From Bacteroidota bacterium (GTDB lineage: Bacteria; Bacteroidota; Ignavibacteria; Ignavibacteriales; Ignavibacteriaceae), in assembly GCA_030706105.1 (NCBI GenBank), contig JAUZPC010000043.1, positions 1 to 12,700 of the forward strand: DNA of 12,700 nt. Direction: 5' to 3'. The position numbers and the translations under genes are program-made. Below, piece by piece: positions 7,715-12,700 of this stretch. The notes beneath the pieces are model-generated. The model was not told where the DNA came from. It ran no database searches and was given only the letters and a program-made list of their open reading frames with translations. Every line of letters begins with the position of its first letter. Position 1 is the stretch's first letter.

Positions 7715-7747
7715 TTTGCTGCCGGGTTAGAAATAATAATTACTTTG
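7715..7747 (+). promoter_or_regulatory. Candidate promoter for the DUF5916 gene
   Basis: TTTG at 7715-7718 is followed after 21 bases by TTACTTTG at 7740-7747, one mismatch from TAnnTTTG. Transcription would start near 7754, about 48 nt before the ATG at 7802. It lies back to back with the minus-strand promoter at 7595-7625. The spacer is slightly longer than the usual 19 bases, so this is weaker than its neighbour. Confidence 0.45.
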
Positions 7748-7801
7748 GGACGCAACATTTTTTCACCAATAGTAGTCTAATAAAAAAAATATAAAAGAGA
7801 T

Positions 7802-10453
7802 ATGAAAATAAATTTTTACTTTTTGCTTATTACCCTGACTTCCGTAATTGGATTTGCCTCCCCAAACAAAATTGGAAAAAATGTTTTTTTACAAGCACAC
7901 CATACTAAGGAAACTATTAAAATTGATGGCCAGTTAACTGAATCCGTTTGGAAAGAAGCTCCGTATTCCAATTTTACGCAGCGTGATCCTGATGAAGGCA
8001 AACAAGCCTCTGAGAAAACATGTGTATGGATTGCATATGATGAAAATGCCATTTATGTTGCAGCAAAATTATATGACTCCAACCCTTCGTTAATAAAAGG
8101 AAGGCTAACCAGGAGAGACAATTTTAGCCAATCAGATTGGTTTATGTTTTTTATAGACTCATACTATGATAGAAGAACAGGTTTTTACTTTGCAGTAAAC
8201 CCTGCAAATACAGTTGTAGATGGGACTTTATTTAATGACAGTTGGGATGAGACCTCTTGGAATGGAGTTTGGGAAAGTGCTGTAACGCAGGATGCAGATG
8301 GATGGAATGTAGAAATAAAAGTCCCTTTTACTCAAATTAGATTTAAAGAATCTGACAGTTTAAAATGGGGAATAAATTTTAAACGCGTAATTGACCGCAA
8401 AAATGAAAATGATTACCTGATTATGGTGCCCAAAAAAGAAAGCGGTTTTGTATCTCATTTTGCAACGCTTGAAGGATTAGAAGGTATCCACCCTAAACAA
8501 AGACTCGAAGTTCTTCCATATATGGTTCAAAAGGCGCAGTACTTGGTACACGATGCAGATGATCCATATTATAAAAGTAAACAATACCGGACAACGATTG
8601 GCGGCGATTTTAAAATTGGAATTGGCTCAAACTTAACACTGGACGGTACAATAAATCCTGATTTTGGACAGGTGGAAGTTGATCCCGCTGTGATTAATCT
8701 TTCAGCTTTTGAAACTTATTATGACGAAAAAAGACCTTTCTTTATTGAAGGAAATAACATCTTTTATTTTGGTTCAGGCGGGTCAAACAATAACTGGAAT
8801 TTCAACTGGTCAAATCCCGATTTTTTCTATTCAAGAAGAGTAGGCAGATCTCCTCAGGTAGGGTTAAATGACTCGATAAATGGCCCTACTTATACCCCCC
8901 CTGAAACCAGAATAATAAGCGCTCTGAAACTAACAGGTAAATTGGATAATTCCCTTTCCATAGGCGTAATGAATGCAGTTACCGAAAGGACTTTTGCTGA
9001 CTTATATAATTATAACGGGAGTGCAGAAGTTGAACCTTTGACAAATTATTCTGTAGTAAGAGCATTGAAAGAATTTAACAATTCGAAACAAGGTCTGGGT
9101 TTTATCGGGACTTCAGTTTTTCGCGATACCCGTAATTCGGAAATAAAAAAGGCAGTTGGCAAAAACTCATATTCTTTTGGTCTGGACGGTTGGACAGCAA
9201 TTGATGAAGATGCAACTTATATGCTAACAGGTTATTTTGCCGGTTCTTATACAGCCGGCTCAAAAGAATTTATTTCCAAACTGCAAAAAAGCTCTATAAG
9301 ATATTTGCAGAGACCTGACAGAAGCTATATGCGATTCGATTCAAGTTTAACCTCACTTTCCGGATATATCGGCCGCATAGCGTTGAATAAGCAGAAAGGC
9401 AATTTTTATATAAACTCGGCTTTGGGCTTTGTTTCTCCTGGCTTTGATGTTAATGATATGGGATACCAATGGAGAAGCGATTTAATAAATTTCCATACTG
9501 TATTGGGATATAGGTGGTATGATCCTGATGGAATTTTCAGGTATAAATCCATTTATGGCAGCTATTTTAGAAATCAGGATTATGATGGCAACATATTAGC
9601 TAACTCTCTTTATTTAAATGCTGATCTGCAGTTTATGAATTATTATGAGATCTCATTGCAGACAAGTTATGACCCGGAATTTTATTCTAATACTTTATCA
9701 AGGGGCGGGCCCATTCTTAAAACCCCCGCATCAAAACAATTTAATTTAAGTATATATTCAGACTCCAGAGAAGACCTTGTTCTAAATGCTTATTATAATT
9801 ATAACGATAATACATTAAAGTCATTTTATAATAATTTCGGCATAAATGCAACATGGAATCCAAGGAGCAATATTAATTTGTCAATTGGCCCTTTTTACGA
9901 GCTTAATGTTGATAAAACTCAATGGGTTGATAATGTTAGCGATAATACGGCCACAGCAACTTACAACAACCGTTATATCTTTGCTGAATTGAATCAAAAA
10001 ACTTATGGAAGCTCTATCAGACTAAACTGGACATTTACCCCTGCATTAAGTTTGCAGATATATCTTCAGCCGTTAGTTTCAGTGGGAAAATATACATCAT
10101 TTAAGCAAATAGTTAAACCCAGATCATACAAGACAATTGAATACGGCACGAATAATACTTCCATAAGCTACAACAAAAATGATGAAGAGTATACAGTCAC
10201 TCCTGATAATGGCAATCCTTCACAAACTTTTACGATATCTGATCCCAATTTTAATATAAAATCAGTACGCGGAAATATTATTCTAAGATGGGAATTTTTA
10301 CCGGGTTCAGCAATGTTTTTTGTTTGGACTCATCAGAAGTTTAATGATCAAAACCCCGGAGATTTTAATTTTAGAAGAGATATTGGAACTTTTACAAAAG
10401 GTAATGCAGATAATATTTTTCTGGTAAAAGTTAATTACTGGTTAAACATGTAG
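7802..10453 (+). CDS. CBM9-domain DUF5916 outer-membrane protein
   Basis: An 883-residue exported protein. A signal peptide occupies about residues 1-20 (hydrophobic, ending GFAS). Residues about 30-215 form a CBM9-like beta-sandwich (IDGQLTESVWKEAP, residues 41-54; VWIAYDENAIYVAAKLYD, 75-92; GWNVEIKVPFTQIRF, 167-181). From about 235 on it is DUF5916, with the hallmark NPDFGQVEVDPAVINLSAF at 285-303 followed by KRPFFIEG. The long C-terminal part alternates aromatic/hydrophobic and polar residues as in an outer-membrane beta-barrel, and the last strand is FLVKVNYWLN plus Met. Such proteins are common in Bacteroidetes and relatives, where their biochemical role is, to my knowledge, unproven; binding or processing of a carbohydrate or other envelope ligand is only suggested by the CBM9 fold. 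Monocistronic: divergent promoter upstream, strong hairpin 15 nt after the TAG. The ribosome site is weak (GAGAT before ATG). Confidence 0.88.
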   Translation: MKINFYFLLITLTSVIGFASPNKIGKNVFLQAHHTKETIKIDGQLTESVWKEAPYSNFTQRDPDEGKQASEKTCVWIAYDENAIYVAAKLYDSNPSLIKGRLTRRDNFSQSDWFMFFIDSYYDRRTGFYFAVNPANTVVDGTLFNDSWDETSWNGVWESAVTQDADGWNVEIKVPFTQIRFKESDSLKWGINFKRVIDRKNENDYLIMVPKKESGFVSHFATLEGLEGIHPKQRLEVLPYMVQKAQYLVHDADDPYYKSKQYRTTIGGDFKIGIGSNLTLDGTINPDFGQVEVDPAVINLSAFETYYDEKRPFFIEGNNIFYFGSGGSNNNWNFNWSNPDFFYSRRVGRSPQVGLNDSINGPTYTPPETRIISALKLTGKLDNSLSIGVMNAVTERTFADLYNYNGSAEVEPLTNYSVVRALKEFNNSKQGLGFIGTSVFRDTRNSEIKKAVGKNSYSFGLDGWTAIDEDATYMLTGYFAGSYTAGSKEFISKLQKSSIRYLQRPDRSYMRFDSSLTSLSGYIGRIALNKQKGNFYINSALGFVSPGFDVNDMGYQWRSDLINFHTVLGYRWYDPDGIFRYKSIYGSYFRNQDYDGNILANSLYLNADLQFMNYYEISLQTSYDPEFYSNTLSRGGPILKTPASKQFNLSIYSDSREDLVLNAYYNYNDNTLKSFYNNFGINATWNPRSNINLSIGPFYELNVDKTQWVDNVSDNTATATYNNRYIFAELNQKTYGSSIRLNWTFTPALSLQIYLQPLVSVGKYTSFKQIVKPRSYKTIEYGTNNTSISYNKNDEEYTVTPDNGNPSQTFTISDPNFNIKSVRGNIILRWEFLPGSAMFFVWTHQKFNDQNPGDFNFRRDIGTFTKGNADNIFLVKVNYWLNM

Positions 10454-10468
10454 ACATTTTCTCCACCC

Positions 10469-10509
10469 AAAGGGCTGCCTGCATTTATCGCATAAAGAGG
10501 CAGCCCTTT
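10469..10509. terminator. Bidirectional hairpin between convergent DUF5916 and purM genes
   Basis: AAAGGGCTGCCT at 10469-10480 pairs perfectly over 12 bp with AGGCAGCCCTTT at 10498-10509. The loop folds further (TTTAT 10484-10488 with ATAAA 10492-10496). The hairpin starts 15 nt after the DUF5916 stop and 7 nt after the purM stop. Neither side has a long T-run (only TTT followed by G), so it may act as a symmetrical terminator or as a 3'-end stabiliser for both mRNAs. Confidence 0.8.
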
Positions 10510-10516
10510 GAATTTA

Positions 10517-11524
10517 TCAAACGATTTTCCCTACAAGATAGTACTGCTCATTGATGCTATCCAAATAACTCTTTACATCATTAAGAATATCTTTACTAAT
10601 GACGGCAACTAAACCAATGCCAAGGTTAAAGACAGATCGCATTTCGTCATCAGCAATTTTTCCATTCTCTTGTATAAATTGAAATATTTTAGGAATATCC
10701 CAATTATTCCAATCTATTTGCATCCCTAATCCTTCCGGAACAATTCTTTTTGTATTACCGATAATACCGCCACCGGTAATATGAGAAAAACCTTTAATTG
10801 TAAATTTATCTTTTAAACCTGATATTAATTTAAGGTAAGACTTATGAACAGTTAAAAGCTCCTCACCCAAAGTCCTGTTCAATTCAGGGAAAAAGTCATT
10901 AACCAAATATTTATCCAATAAAACTTTTCTGGCTAATGAATATCCGTTAGTATGCAACCCGGTGGACGGAAAGCCAATCAGCACATCACCTTTAGAAATA
11001 TTTTTTCCATTAATTATCTTGTTTTTATCAACAATGCCGACAATAGTACCGGAAACATCATATTCGTCCATGGCATAAAATCCCGGCATTTCAGCGGTTT
11101 CCCCGCCGATCAAGGCACATCCGTTTTCCCGGCATGCAATGGAAAAGCCTTCAATTACTTTCTCTGCAACATTAGGATCTAATTTGCCGACAGCGAGATA
11201 ATCTAAGAAGAAAAGAGGTTTTGCACCACAAACAGCAATATCATTTACACAATGGTTAACAAGATCCTGCCCAATAGTATTATGCATGTTGTTAAGACAT
11301 GCTATTTTAAGCTTTGTACCAACTCCATCCACGCTTGAAACCAATACAGGATTATTAATCCCTGATAAATCAAGTTCATAGAATCCGCCAAAAAGTCCAA
11401 TTTCCGAAATGACATTTTTAGTAAAAGTAGATTTAGCAAGTTTTTTAATTCTCTTTACTGTTTCATCACCTGCTTCCAGGTCAACGCCGGCACCTTTATA
11501 AGTATATTCCAATTTCGACTCCAA
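10517..11524 (-). CDS. purM: Phosphoribosylformylglycinamidine cyclo-ligase (AIR synthetase)
   Basis: A 335-residue cytoplasmic enzyme of purine synthesis that converts formylglycinamidine ribonucleotide plus ATP into aminoimidazole ribonucleotide. PurM signatures are complete: YKGAGVDLEAGDE (9-21), SVDGVGTK (64-71), DLVNHCVNDIAVCGAKP (87-103), GGETAEMPG (140-148), GFPSTGLHTNGYSLAR (184-199) and SHITGGGI (247-254). Length is slightly below the usual 340-350. The start is TTG (complement of 11522-11524): the frame upstream reaches a TAG within six codons and has no ATG, and this start aligns with the family N-terminus. Only a weak AGAAAG precedes it. It stands apart from other pur genes in this window and converges on the DUF5916 gene. 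Confidence 0.95.
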   Translation of the reverse strand: MESKLEYTYKGAGVDLEAGDETVKRIKKLAKSTFTKNVISEIGLFGGFYELDLSGINNPVLVSSVDGVGTKLKIACLNNMHNTIGQDLVNHCVNDIAVCGAKPLFFLDYLAVGKLDPNVAEKVIEGFSIACRENGCALIGGETAEMPGFYAMDEYDVSGTIVGIVDKNKIINGKNISKGDVLIGFPSTGLHTNGYSLARKVLLDKYLVNDFFPELNRTLGEELLTVHKSYLKLISGLKDKFTIKGFSHITGGGIIGNTKRIVPEGLGMQIDWNNWDIPKIFQFIQENGKIADDEMRSVFNLGIGLVAVISKDILNDVKSYLDSINEQYYLVGKIV

Positions 11525-11941
11525 ATTTATAAAAACTTTCTACCAAAATTTAACTTAATTGGTCTGTATAAACAAGTTTCCCCGGCAGAATTCACTCATT
11601 TTATTCGGAAACTAAGATGTTTTTCCCGCTCAACCGGGTTATACAAAGAAAATAGTTGTGATTAGAATGCATAAAAACGTTATTTTTTATTAGAATTTAA
11701 GCAATCAGGAGAAAGCTGTTTAATATTTCTACAGTTGAGTATGCAGTTCAGTTCCGGTATTATTTAACTAATTCCCGTATTTGATTTTACATGGCTTAAA
11801 TATTCCCATTTTTTAGAAAATTTGCTTTATAGCCGCTGTGTAACTGCATATTTATACACCAGGTTTTTAGCTAACAATGCGGTATATTTTTTGTTTATGA
11901 TAATTCGTATGTTAAATAATTAAACAGTAGGAGTATCATAC
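11525..11941. other. 417-bp divergent spacer between purM and the cytochrome gene
   Basis: No open frame or RNA family is recognisable here. It must hold the promoters for purM (-) and the cytochrome gene (+), but I found no clean TAnnTTTG pair for either. Two inverted repeats are visible. AGTTTCC/GGAAACT (11575-11581 with 11607-11613) lies in the purM leader. A 13-pair long-range stem (11736-11748 with 11842-11854) lies in the presumed cytochrome leader. AACCcGGTT near 11632-11640 is a small palindrome. A known riboswitch could not be matched by eye. Confidence 0.5.
11929..11933 (+). promoter_or_regulatory. Shine-Dalgarno of the cytochrome gene
   Basis: AGGAG lies 8 nt upstream of the ATG at 11942, a canonical anti-16S match at ideal spacing. 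It fixes the start codon and is the only strong ribosome binding site in the window. Confidence 0.75.
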
Positions 11942-12700
11942 ATGAAAAATGTTGTACGAATAATATTAATGACGTTAGTAGTCGTTAATATTGGATGGGC
12001 TCAGCCCCGCGGTGTAATTAAGACCGAAGCTGTTACCGGACCAATGTTAACCGCTATGGGATTGTCTACAAATTCTGTGTCAAACGGATTAGACGTAGTT
12101 GGTAACTTAACTTACGTTTACTTATCTGCTTATAATTTTGGTAATGCAGATACAATTCAGACCGCTACTTTTACTTTAACAAGTAAACCGACCGGTTCCA
12201 GCACCACATTAACCACTTTAGGCAGTAAGTGGGTATATTTTAAACCTGATGTAAAGGGGACTTATACCGTTAATTTACATATGGTTACTGCTACCGGCTC
12301 TCACGATACTACCAAAACCATAACGGCATCAGACTGGGTTGGTGTTGGTAATTTCCAGGGAGTTGCAGGCAATTTTCCTAAATGTATGACTTGCCACGCA
12401 AGCAATCCTGCATTTACAGCCATTTATAATAAATGGCAGAATTCCGGGCACGCAAATATTTTTAAAGAACAGCTTACAACAGCCGCAAGTTATAGCGCAA
12501 GTTGCATGAAATGCCACACAACGGGTTATAATTTTAATACTGCAGTAAATAATAATGGTTTTGATGATATTGCAACAACATTAGGATGGACATTTACCGG
12601 CGTTCCTTCTCAGGCTAAATGGGATTCATTAAAGACATATTATCCTACTTTAGTTAACCACGCAACCATCGGCTGTGAAATGTGCCACGGAGCCGGCTCA
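11942..12700 (+). CDS. Secreted multihaem c-type cytochrome with Ig-like N-terminal domain (5' part)
   Basis: Open from ATG 11942 to the window edge (253 codons, no stop), so the C-terminus is missing. A signal peptide covers about residues 1-20 (VVRIILMTLVVVNIGWA). Residues about 25-130 read as a PKD/Ig-like beta-sandwich (ATFTLTSKPTGSS, 75-87; YFKPDVKGTYTVNLH, 99-113). The haem region then begins: CMTCH at 148-152, CMKCH at 188-192 and CEMCH at 245-249, with conserved-looking WQNSGHA at 165-171 whose His170 may be a distal ligand. Each CXXCH should bind haem c covalently after export. The spacing and SGHA motif resemble cytochrome c554-like multihaem proteins, and more haems probably lie beyond 12700. 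A role in periplasmic or extracellular electron transfer is inferred. A strong AGGAG precedes the start, and the leader is long and possibly structured. A T9SS tail could be present but cannot be seen. Confidence 0.85.
   Translation, partial: MKNVVRIILMTLVVVNIGWAQPRGVIKTEAVTGPMLTAMGLSTNSVSNGLDVVGNLTYVYLSAYNFGNADTIQTATFTLTSKPTGSSTTLTTLGSKWVYFKPDVKGTYTVNLHMVTATGSHDTTKTITASDWVGVGNFQGVAGNFPKCMTCHASNPAFTAIYNKWQNSGHANIFKEQLTTAASYSASCMKCHTTGYNFNTAVNNNGFDDIATTLGWTFTGVPSQAKWDSLKTYYPTLVNHATIGCEMCHGAGS

Noticed and set aside
11575..11613. AGTTTCC/GGAAACT hairpin in the purM leader as a purine riboswitch or attenuator
   Set aside because: Seven pairs with a 25-nt loop, no purine-aptamer core recognisable and no T-run after it.
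12329..12517. 62-codon minus-strand frame inside the cytochrome gene
   Set aside because: Its cysteines are complements of the CXXCH region codons; it is a shadow of the haem-binding frame.

Overview
The window is AT-rich and densely coding. The best taxonomic clue is the C-terminus of the surface protein at 327-2828. It carries a type IX secretion (Por) sorting domain with an NYPNPFNPNT opening and a KKMILIK ending, the form typical of Ignavibacteria and relatives in the Bacteroidota/Chlorobi group. Two candidate promoters with the Bacteroidetes-type TAnnTTTG -7 element, a CBM9/DUF5916 outer-membrane protein and a multihaem cytochrome with an Ig-like front part fit that assignment. This is inference from sequence style, not a phylogeny.

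Layout. 1-326: non-coding, with a possible REP-like remnant at the edge, a hairpin terminator and a degenerate ACTTT repeat array. 327-2828 (-): secreted CotH-type protein with lamin-tail, chitobiase-C-like, CotH, InlB-repeat-like and T9SS domains. 2939-7552 (-): a compact, probably co-transcribed block. In transcription order it is a TatD-radical SAM fusion, a PBP4-type D-Ala-D-Ala carboxypeptidase, a class II histone-deacetylase-like amidohydrolase overlapping the previous gene by 14 bp, and the ribosomal protein L11 methyltransferase PrmA. 7553-7801: divergent promoter region. 7802-10453 (+): CBM9/DUF5916 protein, probably an outer-membrane beta-barrel. 10469-10509: strong hairpin shared by two convergent genes. 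10517-11524 (-): purM, starting at TTG. 11525-11941: 417-bp divergent spacer. 11942-12700 (+): 5' part of a secreted multihaem c-type cytochrome, cut by the window edge after three CXXCH motifs.

The genes do not form one obvious pathway. Housekeeping functions (purine synthesis, L11 methylation, peptidoglycan trimming, TatD nuclease) sit among envelope and surface proteins (CotH, DUF5916, cytochrome). I found no CRISPR array, tRNA, rRNA, insertion sequence, phage genes or recognisable defence system. I do not see a convincing new multi-gene system. The items most worth following are the TatD-radical SAM fusion, the Ig-fronted multihaem cytochrome with its structured leader, and the ACTTT repeat array directly behind the CotH stop codon.
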